Below are positions 11,824 through 22,930 of a stretch of DNA of 36,770 nt, one piece after another. Both the position numbers and the translations under genes were made by a program. The stretch comes from an uncultured Bartonella sp. (GTDB lineage: Bacteria; Pseudomonadota; Alphaproteobacteria; Rhizobiales; Rhizobiaceae): the NCBI GenBank assembly GCA_946480935.1, contig CAMLLT010000006.1, positions 1 through 36,770 of the forward strand, read 5' to 3'. The stretch's first letter is position 1, and the number at the start of each line of letters is the position of its first letter. The notes below the pieces were generated by a model, which saw only the letters and a program-made list of their open reading frames with translations, ran no database searches and was not told where the DNA came from.

Positions 11824-14028
11824 TTAAATGAAACTTTGCGGATCAATGTCAACCTGCACCCGTATTGTACCACGAATTTTTGGGCCCCGTGCAATCATTG
11901 CGCGAATGAAAGACTGCATATCGGCACGACGACTTCCCTGCAGAAGCAGTCTGAAACGATATCTTCCGCGCACCAATGCCAAGGGCGCCTCGGCCGGTCC
12001 CAATACCGATATTTCATTTGCCGATGGCGCCGCCTGACGCAAAGCGCGCGCATGCGCTTCGGCGTCACTGCGGCTTTCAGATGAAACAATAAGGGCTGCC
12101 AGACGCCCGAAAGGCGGGAGATTGTGGCGAGCACGCTCGTCAATTTCTCTTTTATAAAAAGCCTCGCTGTCGCCCGAGATAATAGCCTGCATGACCGGAT
12201 GATCGGGCTGATAAGTCTGTATCAATCCCAGACTTTTTAGCCCTGTGCGACCAGCGCGACCGGTAACCTGAGACAACAACTGGAACGTGCGTTCTGCCGC
12301 GCGCGGGTCCCCATTGGAAAGCCCCAGATCCGCGTCAACGACACCGACGAGTGAAATACCCGGAAAATGGTGGCCTTTGGCAACGAGTTGTGTTCCGATG
12401 ACAATATCGACCTCGCCTTTTGAAATGGCTTCAAGTTCGAGCCGCAGTCTTTTGACACCCCCTATCAAGTCGGTCGACAATACGAGAATGCGCGCTTCGG
12501 GAAACAGCTTCAGTGTTTCCTCGGCTATCCTTTCAACACCTGGCCCACAGGCAACGAGATGATCGAGTGTTCCGCATTCCGGACAAGCTTCCGGTATAGG
12601 TTCATGATAGCCGCAATGGTGGCACATAAGTTGCCCGCGAATGCGGTGTTCCACCAGCCAGCTCGAACAATTCGGGCATTGGAAACGGTGGCCGCAAACG
12701 CGGCATAAAGTCAAAGGTGCATAGCCGCGACGATTGAGAAATATGAGTGCCTGTTCTTTGCGTTCGAGTACCTCGCGCATGGCAAGTTCAAGCGGCGGTG
12801 ACAAAAACCGGCCCGATGGCGGAGCATTCTTGCGCATATCAATAGCACGCAAATCCGGCATCGCCGCCTGTTTGAAACGGGATGGAAGATGAACAGCGTG
12901 ATAGCGTCCCTGAAGGGCATTGACCTTGCTTTCCACCGACGGTGTAGCGGAAGATAAAATGACCGGAAAACCGCCGAAAGAACCACGTGCAACTGCCATA
13001 TCACGCGCATTATAAAAGACACGGTCTTCCTGTTTATAAGCAGTATCATGTTCTTCATCGACGATAATCAGTCCGAGATTTTCGAAAGGTAGAAAAAGTG
13101 CGGAACGGGCACCGGCAACGACTCTTATCCGCCCTTCAATGACCTGTCGCCAGACCCGTTCGCGTTGTTTAGGGGTGAGATCGGAATGCCATTCGGCTGG
13201 CGGCGCACCGAAGCGGCTTTCAAACCTGTCAAGAAATTGTTGCGTTAATGCTATTTCCGGCAAAAGAATCAAAATTTGTTTGCCGTTTTTAAGAGCCTGC
13301 GCAACAGCTTCAAAATAGACTTCCGTTTTGCCCGACCCCGTAACACCGTCAAGCAGCAAGACTTTAAAACAATCCCCGTCAACGGCCTCTATGAGCGTAT
13401 CGGCAGCAAGTTTTTGCGCTTTCTCCAATTCGGGAGAAGAATAATCCGGCTCGGGAGGCGCCACAACTGGAGGTGGCGGCATTTCGATTTCCTCGAATAT
13501 ACCGGAATTTTTCAATCCTTCGACAACGCTTGTCGATGTTCCTGCTGCATGGGCAAGTCCTGATTTTGTCCAGGCCAGGCCATTTTGCGCAAGTTCGAGA
13601 ACGCGTTTTCGTGCAGCAGTCATTTTCTCGACTTTGCCACCACAATAGCGCAATCCCTGAACTGTGGGTTCCGGATCAAATGCCGCAGGAACTCGCAAAG
13701 CCATACGTGCAACCATTCCCGGTGGTGAAAGAGTATAGTCGGAAACAAAATGGATAAAACGCATCATATCGGCTGGCAGTGGCGGACAATCGAACAATTC
13801 GGAAATTGGCCGCAATTTTTTAGCCGCCACTTTGTTATCACTGTTTGCCTCATTGGTAACGAGACCGGCCACTTCTCTTGGCCCCAGAGGCACGCGCACA
13901 ATCGAACCGACTTTGACATTCATATCGTCCGGCACAGAATAACTATAAGCCGTTTCTGCCGGCATAGGCACCAGAATTGAAACAGTTTTTTGGTGTTTTG
14001 ATTCGATATTTGTCATTATCGGTGTCAT
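11824..14028 (-). CDS. priA: primosomal replication restart helicase PriA
   Basis: '[18 protein letters not shown]', '[12 protein letters not shown]', zinc-binding '[20 protein letters not shown]...[18 protein letters not shown]', '[26 protein letters not shown]'. Confidence 0.97.
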   Translation of the reverse strand: MTPIMTNIESKHQKTVSILVPMPAETAYSYSVPDDMNVKVGSIVRVPLGPREVAGLVTNEANSDNKVAAKKLRPISELFDCPPLPADMMRFIHFVSDYTLSPPGMVARMALRVPAAFDPEPTVQGLRYCGGKVEKMTAARKRVLELAQNGLAWTKSGLAHAAGTSTSVVEGLKNSGIFEEIEMPPPPVVAPPEPDYSSPELEKAQKLAADTLIEAVDGDCFKVLLLDGVTGSGKTEVYFEAVAQALKNGKQILILLPEIALTQQFLDRFESRFGAPPAEWHSDLTPKQRERVWRQVIEGRIRVVAGARSALFLPFENLGLIIVDEEHDTAYKQEDRVFYNARDMAVARGSFGGFPVILSSATPSVESKVNALQGRYHAVHLPSRFKQAAMPDLRAIDMRKNAPPSGRFLSPPLELAMREVLERKEQALIFLNRRGYAPLTLCRVCGHRFQCPNCSSWLVEHRIRGQLMCHHCGYHEPIPEACPECGTLDHLVACGPGVERIAEETLKLFPEARILVLSTDLIGGVKRLRLELEAISKGEVDIVIGTQLVAKGHHFPGISLVGVVDADLGLSNGDPRAAERTFQLLSQVTGRAGRTGLKSLGLIQTYQPDHPVMQAIISGDSEAFYKREIDERARHNLPPFGRLAALIVSSESRSDAEAHARALRQAAPSANEISVLGPAEAPLALVRGRYRFRLLLQGSRRADMQSFIRAMIARGPKIRGTIRVQVDIDPQSFI

Positions 14029-14125
14029 GTTGGTCTTGCTTTTGCATAAAACAATGGATCATAACAAGAAAATCGTCAAAGATCATCGGATATCGGACAG
14101 AGCAAATGCACTCAGGAGCTGGAAT

Positions 14126-14779
14126 ATGAAATTTTTTGTTGATACTGCCATTATTGAAGAAATTTCGGAGCTCAATAATCTCGGCCTTGTTGATGGTGTT
14201 ACGACCAATCCTTCGCTGATTTTGAAATCCGGAAGGGATATTATCGAAGTAACAAAAGAGATTTGCGCGCTGATAGACGGCCCTGTATCGGCGGAAGTCA
14301 CTGCAGCAGACTTCGACGGGATGATGAAACAAGCCCAGATATTGGCAAAAATTGCCAATAATATCTGTATCAAACTTCCTATGACATTTGACGGATTGAA
14401 GGCTTGTAAAGCACTTTCCTCAAAGGGGTTGAAAACCAATATGACCTTATGTTTTTCGGCCAATCAGGCATTGCTTGCAGCCAAAGCCGGTGCAACTTTT
14501 GTTTCTCCTTTTGTCGGACGGCTTGATGATCTCGGATTGAACGGCATGGATCTTATCGGCGAAATCCGTACAATTTTCGACAATTACGACTTTAAAACAC
14601 AAATCCTTGCCGCATCTATCCGCACAGTCAACCATGTCCGCGAAGCGGCTCTCGTTGGTGCCGATGTCGCGACAATCCCGCCTGCCGTTTTGAAATTGTT
14701 GATAAAACATCCTCTCACCGACAAAGGGCTGGAGTTATTCATGAAGGATTGGGCAAAGACCGGACAAACTATTGGCTAA
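14126..14779 (+). CDS. fsa: small transaldolase / fructose-6-phosphate aldolase family
   Basis: '[32 protein letters not shown]', 'CIKLPMT', '[12 protein letters not shown]'; start at 14126 preceded by AGGAG. Confidence 0.93.
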   Translation: MKFFVDTAIIEEISELNNLGLVDGVTTNPSLILKSGRDIIEVTKEICALIDGPVSAEVTAADFDGMMKQAQILAKIANNICIKLPMTFDGLKACKALSSKGLKTNMTLCFSANQALLAAKAGATFVSPFVGRLDDLGLNGMDLIGEIRTIFDNYDFKTQILAASIRTVNHVREAALVGADVATIPPAVLKLLIKHPLTDKGLELFMKDWAKTGQTIG

Positions 14780-14936
14780 AAAAATAACAGCCCTAATTAG
14801 AAAGCAGCAGTTCATGATCTGAAAACAGGCGGGTAATATATCAAGAACAGCATTAGCCATTTTTTACCATAGCTTTGCTGTTCGAAAACGACCAAAGCCT
14901 TGAAAGAGCGTCATTCTGACAGAGGGGGGATAAAGA

Positions 14937-15554
14937 GTGCTAGTTATTTGGGAAGCTGTAAAATCGGCATTTTCAAATATGACAGTTTTCGGCGGACGGG
15001 CAAATCGGAAAGAATTCAGCCTGTTTTTGTTATTTGACATTTTCGCTTTTACTGTTTTGTTTCTTATCGCTTTTTTAGGCAATAACAGTATTTTTAATCA
15101 AATCCTCAACTTTCCCATAACCGGACTTGGTATTTTTTTGTTTGTCCCGAGTGTCTCGCTCATCATCCGCCGGTTTCACGACGTAGAATGGCATGGCTTA
15201 TGGCTGATTTTTCCATTCGTCGGGATAATTTTGCTTTTACCACTTATAATTTTATGGCTGGTTTTTTCAATTTTTTATCATTTAACCGGCCTGTTCGGCC
15301 TCATTATATGGATATTTTTAGTCGGATTATTGCCGGTACAACTTTTCCATTTAAAAACCGGAGAGCCGATGTTTTACCTGCTTTTGGGTGTACCGGCCGC
15401 AATCTATATTCTTTTCGCCGTGATACTTTGCCCGATGAGAAGCCAAAAAGGCCAAAACAAATATGGCGAACCAAGTTTAAATCTATATTCCGAGCAATAT
15501 TTCTTCGATAAAGCGCATAGTCACTCACCGGATAAACAGTCCTCATCAAAATAA
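14937..15554 (+). CDS. DUF805-like small membrane protein
   Basis: GTG start with strong SD (GAGGGGGG); 'FGGRANRKEFSLFLLFDI...PSVSLIIRRFHDVEWHGLWLIFPFVG' pattern typical of DUF805. Confidence 0.75.
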   Translation: MLVIWEAVKSAFSNMTVFGGRANRKEFSLFLLFDIFAFTVLFLIAFLGNNSIFNQILNFPITGLGIFLFVPSVSLIIRRFHDVEWHGLWLIFPFVGIILLLPLIILWLVFSIFYHLTGLFGLIIWIFLVGLLPVQLFHLKTGEPMFYLLLGVPAAIYILFAVILCPMRSQKGQNKYGEPSLNLYSEQYFFDKAHSHSPDKQSSSK

Positions 15555-15631
15555 GAAAGATAGCATCGTAGCAAATATTGCCACAACGTGATTTGAAGAA
15601 TTGATTGGTAGAACCGTTATAAAGGTGAAAG

Positions 15632-15660
15632 TTGGTCAGGCAGTCAAATCGCCTGACCAA
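15632..15660 (-). other. RNA hairpin 6 nt after the lptE stop codon
   Basis: TTGGTCAGGC-AGTCAAATC-GCCTGACCAA, 10 bp perfect arms; no U-tract after it in lptE direction. Confidence 0.6.
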
Positions 15661-15666
15661 AACGAA

Positions 15667-16242
15667 TCATTTCAATTTCGACATATCCTGAGCCAAAGAC
15701 AGGAAGATCTGCTCGGCCAATTCTTCTGCTGCACGCTTCTTGGCATCCTCTTCAGCTTGCAAGTTTGCATATTCCTGACGAGGACGGTCAAACGAGGCAC
15801 TGACAGTCCGTGTGCGTTTGGCAAGCGGTTTATTTTTCATATCTTTCAAAACATAGGTCGAATGACCATCAACAGCACCGGCAGATGCACGGCCCGTACG
15901 ATCAGTCGAATCGCCTATATCCATCTGGACGGCAGTACGGATGTTATAGCTTGTACCAAGCGATAGCTGATAGGTTGGAGCAGAAGGTTCTCCTGCACCA
16001 CCATTCAACAAGAAAATCAACCGGTTACGAACCAATTGGTTAAACCGGTCCTTTGGTTCGTCAATAATAACGCCAGACAATTTCGACCGGATAGATGGCG
16101 AAACATTGAGTTGCGCTGTCCCGTTCGAGTCTCCGTGATAGAGAGGTTGAACGGTGCAGGCCGATATGGCGAGCGTTGTCCCCAATAGTACAGCAGTTGT
16201 TATGGGTCTGATGCTATTCAGAATATGGTCAGGCAACAACAT
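15667..16242 (-). CDS. lptE: LPS-assembly lipoprotein LptE-like
   Basis: Lipobox '[10 protein letters not shown]', 'CTVQPLYH', '[11 protein letters not shown]', position directly after leuS (14 nt overlap). Confidence 0.85.
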   Translation of the reverse strand: MLLPDHILNSIRPITTAVLLGTTLAISACTVQPLYHGDSNGTAQLNVSPSIRSKLSGVIIDEPKDRFNQLVRNRLIFLLNGGAGEPSAPTYQLSLGTSYNIRTAVQMDIGDSTDRTGRASAGAVDGHSTYVLKDMKNKPLAKRTRTVSASFDRPRQEYANLQAEEDAKKRAAEELAEQIFLSLAQDMSKLK

Positions 16243-18841
16243 TGACGATCCTCTGTGGAACTACGATAATTTTCTTCGGCTTCTTGCCTGCCAGATTTGA
16301 TTGCACAAAATCGAGCGCAAGAACAGCCTTTTCGATAGTAGATTGATCCGCATTGCGGGCAATTGTCAAATCACCACGCTTTTTCCCGTTAATCTGGATA
16401 GGGATAGTAATCTCGTTATCCACAATTAAAGCAGGATCATAATGTGGCCAAGACATTTGCGCAACCAGATTTGTCTCTCCCAAAGCAGCATGACATTCTT
16501 CCGCCAGATGTGGAGTCATTGGAGAAATCATGATGATAAAGAAATCAAGCGCTTGTCTCAAAGCAGCCTTCATTTCGTCGTCGGCTTGTTCCAGATTCTG
16601 TAACTCCGGAGCGAGCTTGTTGACGAGTTCATAAAGGCGCGCCACCGCACGATTGAAAGCAAGCTTTTCAATATCATCTGCCACTTTTGCAAGCGTGCGA
16701 TGCGCCGCTTTGGAAATATCAAGCGCTGCACCCTTTGTTCCGGCTTGCGGTTTGACATGCGCCAATATTTCGGCACTTGACGAAATCAACCGCCAGACGC
16801 GTTGTACAAAACGGTGAGCGCCTTCTGCTCCTGCTTCGGTCCAGATAACATCGCGTTCGGGCGGTGAATCGGACAGCATGAAAAGCCGCGCCGTATCAGC
16901 ACCATAGGAAGAAATAATATCATCAGGGTCGACAACATTTTTCTTCGACTTCGACATTTTTTCGATTGAACCGATTTCTACCGGACTGCCATCGGAAAGG
17001 AGTGTCGCGCGACGCACGCCATCCTTTTCTACGATCCGGATATCGGCAGGTGCGACCCAACCTTCCTTGTTGTGATAGGTCTCGTGAACCACCATGCCTT
17101 GCGTAAAAAGCCCTTTGAACGGCTCGTCAACATTGACGTGGCCGGTCATTTTCATTGCCCGCATGAAAAAGCGCGAATACAGCAAATGCAGAATCGCGTG
17201 TTCGATGCCACCGATATATTGGTCGACCGGCAACCATTTCCTGATCGCGTCCTTGTTTGTCGGTTCATTTTCCCGTGGTGCGGTAAAGCGGGCATAATAC
17301 CACGAGGAATCAACAAAAGTATCCATCGTATCGGTTTCCCGCCGTGCGGGCTTGCCACAATGCGGGCATTTGACAAATTTCCACGTCGGGTGGCGATCAA
17401 GCGGATTACCGGGTTTGTCGAATGTGACATCATCGGGCAATTTTACCGGTAAATCGGCACGTGGAACCGGTACATCCCCGCAATCATCACAATGGATAAT
17501 CGGAATCGGGCATCCCCAATAGCGTTGCCGCGAAATACCCCAGTCACGCAGACGGAATTGAACTTTCCGCTCGGCTTGCGGACGACCATTCAACATCTGG
17601 CCGGACAAATGTTTGAGAACTTCTTCAAATGCGGCTTTCGGCTTTAATCCGTCCAGAAAACCGGAATTAATCATAACGCCGTCTTCGGTATGGGCTTCTT
17701 CCGTTACAACAAAACTGTCGGGATCCGCACCTTCTGGCAAAACAACCGGACGTACCGGCAATTCATATTTATTGGCAAAATCAAGATCGCGTTGATCGTG
17801 GGCAGGACAGCCGAAAACCGCACCCGTTCCATATTCCATCAAAACGAAATTGGCGACATAAACGGGTATTTCCCATTTATCATCAAATGGATGAACAACT
17901 TTCAAACCGGTGTCGAAGCCTTTTTTCTCGGCGGTTTCTATCTCGGCTGTCGAAGTTCCCTTCCGGTGACATTCGTCGATAAAATCTTTCAGTTTCGCAT
18001 TTTTTTCGGCAAGTTTACGGGCAAGCGGATGATCGGCAGCAATAGCAATAAACGAAGCACCGAATATTGTATCGGGACGGGTTGAAAAACACTCGATTTC
18101 ACTGAAACCGTCTATCGGCGTTTCCTTGGCGATTTCCCAGCGCAACAGCGCACCTTCGGATTTGCCAATCCAGTTGCGCTGCATAACGCGGACTTTTTCC
18201 GGCCATTCATCAAGACCGTTCAAACCATCCAGAAGTTCCTGACTGAATTTGGTGATTTTGAAAAACCACTGCGTAAGCTCACGCTGTTCGACCAAAGCAC
18301 CCGAACGCCAGCCGCGCCCGTCAATGACTTGCTCGTTTGCAAGCACTGTATGATCGACCGGATCCCAATTGACCTTGGATGTTTTACGATCAACAAGCCC
18401 TTTTTCATACATATCGAGAAAAAGCATCTGCTGGCGATGATAATATTCAACATCGCAGGTTGCGAATTCGCGCGACCAATCAAGAGAAAGCCCCATGGAT
18501 TTCAGTTGCTTTTTCATGGAAGCGATATTCTGATAGGTCCAGTCTTTTGGGTGAACTTTGTGTTGCATAGCGGCATTTTCTGCCGGCATACCGAAAGCAT
18601 CCCAACCCATCGGGTGCAAAACATTAAATCCGCGGGCGCGTTTATAACGGGCAACCACATCCCCCATCGCATAATTGCGCACATGCCCCATGTGAATGCG
18701 CCCTGAAGGATAGGGAAACATTTCCAACACATAGTATTTTTCACGCGGGTCATTATTATCGGTTTTGAAAACTTCTTTTTCGCCCCAGATTGACTGCCAT
18801 TTCTGTTCTGTCGCGCGTGGATTGTAGCGTTCGGTTGCCAT
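16229..18841 (-). CDS. leuS: leucyl-tRNA synthetase
   Basis: '[21 protein letters not shown]' HIGH region, '[13 protein letters not shown]' KMSKS motif; start [16 protein letters not shown]. Confidence 0.98.
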   Translation of the reverse strand: MATERYNPRATEQKWQSIWGEKEVFKTDNNDPREKYYVLEMFPYPSGRIHMGHVRNYAMGDVVARYKRARGFNVLHPMGWDAFGMPAENAAMQHKVHPKDWTYQNIASMKKQLKSMGLSLDWSREFATCDVEYYHRQQMLFLDMYEKGLVDRKTSKVNWDPVDHTVLANEQVIDGRGWRSGALVEQRELTQWFFKITKFSQELLDGLNGLDEWPEKVRVMQRNWIGKSEGALLRWEIAKETPIDGFSEIECFSTRPDTIFGASFIAIAADHPLARKLAEKNAKLKDFIDECHRKGTSTAEIETAEKKGFDTGLKVVHPFDDKWEIPVYVANFVLMEYGTGAVFGCPAHDQRDLDFANKYELPVRPVVLPEGADPDSFVVTEEAHTEDGVMINSGFLDGLKPKAAFEEVLKHLSGQMLNGRPQAERKVQFRLRDWGISRQRYWGCPIPIIHCDDCGDVPVPRADLPVKLPDDVTFDKPGNPLDRHPTWKFVKCPHCGKPARRETDTMDTFVDSSWYYARFTAPRENEPTNKDAIRKWLPVDQYIGGIEHAILHLLYSRFFMRAMKMTGHVNVDEPFKGLFTQGMVVHETYHNKEGWVAPADIRIVEKDGVRRATLLSDGSPVEIGSIEKMSKSKKNVVDPDDIISSYGADTARLFMLSDSPPERDVIWTEAGAEGAHRFVQRVWRLISSSAEILAHVKPQAGTKGAALDISKAAHRTLAKVADDIEKLAFNRAVARLYELVNKLAPELQNLEQADDEMKAALRQALDFFIIMISPMTPHLAEECHAALGETNLVAQMSWPHYDPALIVDNEITIPIQINGKKRGDLTIARNADQSTIEKAVLALDFVQSNLAGKKPKKIIVVPQRIVNVVA

Positions 18842-18960
18842 TACAATTATACTCTTGCAAAATGTGGTCAAAAAACTCAATACGTGCTTCACCACGGATT
18901 AAGGAAAGCGTCAACCATTTCTATGCGCTTTTATTCATTAAAATTGATGAAGAAGGGAAA

Positions 18961-19647
18961 ATGACTATGGATGCGGTTATTGCACAATGGCAAAAAGTCA
19001 AAGAGAATATCGTCAAAGCGTGCCATGATGCAAAACGTGCGACCGATGACGTTCAGCTGATCGCTGTGTCGAAAACTTTCGGAGTTGAAGATATTCACCC
19101 GCTTCTTGAAGCAGGACAACGTGTTTTCGGTGAAAACCGTGTTCAGGAAGCAGAAAGCAAATGGCCGCAATTGCGCGAAGAATTTCCTGATCTTAGACTC
19201 CATCTCATCGGGCCATTGCAATCAAATAAAACAAAAGAAGCGGTTCAGCTTTTTGACGTGATCGAAACGGTTGACAGAGAAAAAATTGCAAAATTTCTTC
19301 AAGAAGAAATGTTAAAACAAAACCGGAAGCTCGCCTGCTATGTGCAGGTCAATATCGGGGAAGAGCCACAAAAAGCCGGTATCGCTCCGAACGAGGCAGT
19401 CGAGTTTGTCAAACATTGCAAGAACGACCATCACCTCGATATTGTCGGCTTGATGTGTATTCCACCGGTTGGTGAAAATCCCGGTCCCTATTTTGCCCTT
19501 CTTGCAAAATTGGCAAAAGAGGCGGAAGTGAAAAAACTGTCAATGGGAATGTCGGCGGATTATGAAACAGCCATTGCCTTCGGTGCCACGAGTGTGCGCG
19601 TCGGTTCGGCAATATTCGGTCATCGTCCGCCGATTTCTCACCAATAA
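18961..19647 (+). CDS. yggS: YggS/PROSC-family pyridoxal phosphate homeostasis protein
   Basis: 'LIAVSKTFGVEDIHPLLEAGQRVFGENRVQEAESKWPQL', 'LHLIGPLQSNKTKEAV', 'LSMGMSADYETAIAFGATSVRVGSAIFG'. Confidence 0.95.
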   Translation: MTMDAVIAQWQKVKENIVKACHDAKRATDDVQLIAVSKTFGVEDIHPLLEAGQRVFGENRVQEAESKWPQLREEFPDLRLHLIGPLQSNKTKEAVQLFDVIETVDREKIAKFLQEEMLKQNRKLACYVQVNIGEEPQKAGIAPNEAVEFVKHCKNDHHLDIVGLMCIPPVGENPGPYFALLAKLAKEAEVKKLSMGMSADYETAIAFGATSVRVGSAIFGHRPPISHQ

Positions 19648-20631
19648 TCAGCTATCCATACCAATTCCGCCGGCGGCACCAAAGACCTGGCCTGAACAAT
19701 AGCTTGCTTCTTCTGATGCCAGCAAAACATAAAGTGGTGCAATTTCAACCGGCTGTCCGGCACGCTTCAAAGGTGTTTCGGAGCCGAATTGCGGCAAAGC
19801 TTTCATGAGCTGGCCACCGGCAGGTTGCAATGGTGTCCAGAAGGGGCCGGGGGCAACGGCATTGACGCGAATGCCTTTCGGAGCCAGTTGTTTTGCCAGC
19901 GATTTGGCAAAAGCAACATTGGCAGCCTTGGTTTGCGAATAGTCAAACAAGGTAGCAGACGGGTCAAATGCCTGAATTGAAGACGTAATGATGATGGAAC
20001 CACCTGCCGGAATGTGTGGCAATGCAGCTTTTGTGACACGGAAAGGTGCATAAATGTTGGTTTTCATCGTCTTGTCAAAAGATTCGTCTGTGAGATCAGA
20101 AAGAGCTTCCACCGCCTGTTGACGACCGGCATTATTCACCAGAATATCAAGGCCGCCCAGTTTTTGGACTGCTTCCTCGACCAATTTTTCGCAAAAATGC
20201 CGATCGGTCAGATCACCGGGAATTGCAAATCCTTTGCGCCCGGCCTGTTCGATAAGTTCGACGACCTCTTGCGCGTCTGATTCTTCTTCTTTCAGATAAT
20301 TGATTGCAACATCGGCACCTTCACGCGCAAATGCTATTGCAACCGCCCGCCCGATGCCGCTGTCACCGCCGGTAATCAGCGCTTTTCTGCCTAAAAGTTT
20401 ACCGGAACCTTTGTAGCTTTTTTCTCCGTGATCGGCCTTTGGTGTCAACTTTGATGCAAGTCCGGGAGCTTGTTGTTTTTCTGTCGAATAAGGAGGCTGC
20501 GGATAAGCATCCACCGGATTTTTCAACGAAGCTGTCTGCGTCGCCATCCGGTGACCTGACTTCTGTGACGTCACATCAGATCCACTTTTTAACGCTTCTT
20601 CACGCGAGACTATCAGCTTTTCATCCAACAT
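19648..20631 (-). CDS. SDR-family oxidoreductase (YghA/YdaD-like)
   Basis: N-terminal PYP-rich stretch, 'ALITGGDSGIGRAVAIAFAREGADVAI', 'DYSQTKAANVAFAKSLAKQLAPKGIRVNAVAPGPFWTPL'. Confidence 0.92.
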   Translation of the reverse strand: MLDEKLIVSREEALKSGSDVTSQKSGHRMATQTASLKNPVDAYPQPPYSTEKQQAPGLASKLTPKADHGEKSYKGSGKLLGRKALITGGDSGIGRAVAIAFAREGADVAINYLKEEESDAQEVVELIEQAGRKGFAIPGDLTDRHFCEKLVEEAVQKLGGLDILVNNAGRQQAVEALSDLTDESFDKTMKTNIYAPFRVTKAALPHIPAGGSIIITSSIQAFDPSATLFDYSQTKAANVAFAKSLAKQLAPKGIRVNAVAPGPFWTPLQPAGGQLMKALPQFGSETPLKRAGQPVEIAPLYVLLASEEASYCSGQVFGAAGGIGMDS

Positions 20632-20645
20632 AGCATTTTCCTTTC

Positions 20646-20686
20646 AAATACCGGACACAACACGAAGTGGTATTACTTCGGTATTT
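20646..20686 (-). promoter_or_regulatory. structured leader of the SDR gene
   Basis: AAATACCG ... CGGTATTT 8 bp arms enclosing an overlapping CGAAGT/ACTTCG hairpin; ends just before the AAAGGA Shine-Dalgarno. Confidence 0.4.
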
Positions 20687-20866
20687 TAACTACTGCTCGC
20701 GGTTTTAAAATCGATGCCTCGGCGGCCTTTTTCAGTAAAAAAGAAACGAAAATTGACAATTTCTAACTATTTTACTTCAATTTTTTCTAGTCATTCACGA
20801 TAAGTTTTTTAAAAACATCATTTTAAGACTTCCAAGAAACCAATGATACCATTTAATGTAAATATC

Positions 20867-20891
20867 AAATATCCATTACAAATGGATATTT
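20867..20891 (+). promoter_or_regulatory. near-palindrome upstream of acs (operator or leader hairpin)
   Basis: AAATATCCATT-ACA-AATGGATATTT, 11 bp perfect arms, ~51 nt before the acs ATG. Confidence 0.5.
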
Positions 20892-20942
20892 CATAAAGAA
20901 AGTGTTGCGTGAGGAGAATTGCAACACAAAAAGGAGGAGAAG

Positions 20943-22892
20943 ATGTCGGATAAAGTCTATCCTGTATCTAATAATATCAAGAAAAATGCCCTGATTGATC
21001 GTGAAACATATCTTCAATGGTATGATGAAAGCTTAAGGGATCCGGATGCATTCTGGTCGAAACATGGCCGACGCATTGATTGGTTCAAACCGTTTACAAA
21101 AGTTAAAAATACCAGCTTTCGAGGCCGTGTATCCATTAAATGGTATGAAGACGGCATCACAAATGTAACCTATAATTGCATCGACAGACATTTGAAAAGT
21201 CGTGGTGATCAGGTTGCAATGATCTGGGAAGGTGACAACCCCTATATTGATAAAAAAGTTACCTATAAGGAACTTTACGAAAATGTTTGCCGGTTTGCCA
21301 ATATTTTGAAAAAACGCGGCGTCAAAAAAGGCGATCGGGTTACCATTTATCTTCCCATGATTCTGGAAGCTGCTTATGCAATGCTCGCCTGTGCACGTAT
21401 CGGCGCAGTCCATTCAGTTGTTTTTGCAGGCTTTTCGCCGGAAGCCCTTGCCGGACGTATTGTCGACTGCGAATCGACCTTTATCATTACTGCCGACCAA
21501 GGTGTACGTGGTGGCAAGCCCATTCCTTTGAAAGAAAATGTCGATCATGCAATTGACATTGCCGCACGCCAATATGTGCTCGTCAATCAGGTGATGGTTG
21601 TGCGCAGAACCGGCGGCAAAATCGGTTGGGCCCCTGGCCGTGACTTCTGGTATCACGAAGAAATGGCCAATGCGAAAACCGAATGCCCGCCAGCGCGAAT
21701 GAAAGCCGAAGACCCGCTTTTCATTCTTTATACGTCAGGTTCTACGGGTAAACCGAAAGGCGTTCTTCATACGACCGGCGGCTATCTTGTTTATGCATCC
21801 ATGACGCATGAATATGTATTCGATTATCACGTAGGAGACGTTTATTGGTGTACCGCCGATGTCGGCTGGGTGACCGGACATTCCTATCTGGTTTACGGGC
21901 CTTTATGCAATGGCGCGACAACGCTTATGTTCGAAGGTGTCCCGAACTTTCCTGATCAGGCGCGCTTTTGGGAAGTTGTCGACAAGCATAAGGTCAATAT
22001 TCTTTATACCGCACCGACAGCTATTCGTGCATTAATGGGAGCCGGTGACGAATATGTCGAACGCTCGAAACGCACGTCGTTGCGCATTCTTGGTTCGGTC
22101 GGCGAACCGATCAATCCGGAAGCGTGGAACTGGTTTTATCATAAAGTTGGTGACGAGCGCTGCCCGATTGTCGATACGTGGTGGCAAACCGAAACCGGTG
22201 GTCACATGATCACCCCGCTACCCGGTGCAACCGATCTGAAACCCGGTTCGGCAACACTTCCTTTCTTTGGCATCAAGCCCGAGCTTGTCGACACTGAGGG
22301 AGAAGTCCTTGAAGGTGAAAATGATGGAAACTTATGCATTACCGACTCTTGGCCGGGGCAAATGCGCACAATTTATGGCGACCATAACCGTTTTGTAGAA
22401 ACCTATTTCTCGACATATAAGGGCAAATATTTTACCGGTGATGGTTGTCGTCGTGATCATGATGGATATTACTGGATTACCGGCCGCGTCGATGACGTTC
22501 TGAATGTTTCAGGCCATCGTCTTGGCACGGCAGAAGTTGAATCGGCTCTCGTTTCCGATCATAATGTTTCGGAAGCGGCGGTTGTCGGTTACCCGCATCC
22601 GATCAAGGGACAGGGTATCTATTGTTATGTGACATTGATGGAAGGTATCGAACCGACAGACGAATTGCGTCAACACCTTGTCAAACATGTCAGAAACGAG
22701 ATTGGACCGATTGCCACACCTGACAAGATCCAATTTGCTCCGAGTCTGCCAAAAACACGTTCGGGCAAAATTATGCGGCGAATTTTGCGTAAAATTGCCG
22801 AAGACGAATTTGAAAATCTGGGCGATATATCGACACTTGCAGAACCGCAGGTTGTTGAAGACCTGATTGCTAACCGTTTGAACAAACGTTAA
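20943..22892 (+). CDS. acs: acetyl-CoA synthetase (AMP-forming)
   Basis: '[24 protein letters not shown]', '[16 protein letters not shown]', '[23 protein letters not shown]', '[16 protein letters not shown]'; ATG at 20943 after GGAGGAG. Confidence 0.98.
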   Translation: MSDKVYPVSNNIKKNALIDRETYLQWYDESLRDPDAFWSKHGRRIDWFKPFTKVKNTSFRGRVSIKWYEDGITNVTYNCIDRHLKSRGDQVAMIWEGDNPYIDKKVTYKELYENVCRFANILKKRGVKKGDRVTIYLPMILEAAYAMLACARIGAVHSVVFAGFSPEALAGRIVDCESTFIITADQGVRGGKPIPLKENVDHAIDIAARQYVLVNQVMVVRRTGGKIGWAPGRDFWYHEEMANAKTECPPARMKAEDPLFILYTSGSTGKPKGVLHTTGGYLVYASMTHEYVFDYHVGDVYWCTADVGWVTGHSYLVYGPLCNGATTLMFEGVPNFPDQARFWEVVDKHKVNILYTAPTAIRALMGAGDEYVERSKRTSLRILGSVGEPINPEAWNWFYHKVGDERCPIVDTWWQTETGGHMITPLPGATDLKPGSATLPFFGIKPELVDTEGEVLEGENDGNLCITDSWPGQMRTIYGDHNRFVETYFSTYKGKYFTGDGCRRDHDGYYWITGRVDDVLNVSGHRLGTAEVESALVSDHNVSEAAVVGYPHPIKGQGIYCYVTLMEGIEPTDELRQHLVKHVRNEIGPIATPDKIQFAPSLPKTRSGKIMRRILRKIAEDEFENLGDISTLAEPQVVEDLIANRLNKR

Positions 22893-22902
22893 ACACCAAA
22901 AT

Positions 22903-22930
22903 AATATCGGCGGAACATTCCGCCGATATT
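22903..22930 (+). other. RNA hairpin 10 nt after the acs stop codon, terminator-like
   Basis: AATATCGGCGGA-ACAT-TCCGCCGATATT, 12 bp perfect arms, 4 nt loop; only a weak T-rich tail. Confidence 0.7.

Noticed and set aside
14845-14883. GAACAGCA...TGCTGTTC inverted repeat between fsa and the DUF805-like gene
   Set aside because: 8 bp arms with a 23 nt loop and no T-tract; weak as terminator or operator
17072-18706. Several 80-130 aa ORFs antisense to leuS
   Set aside because: Expected mirror frames of a long conserved gene
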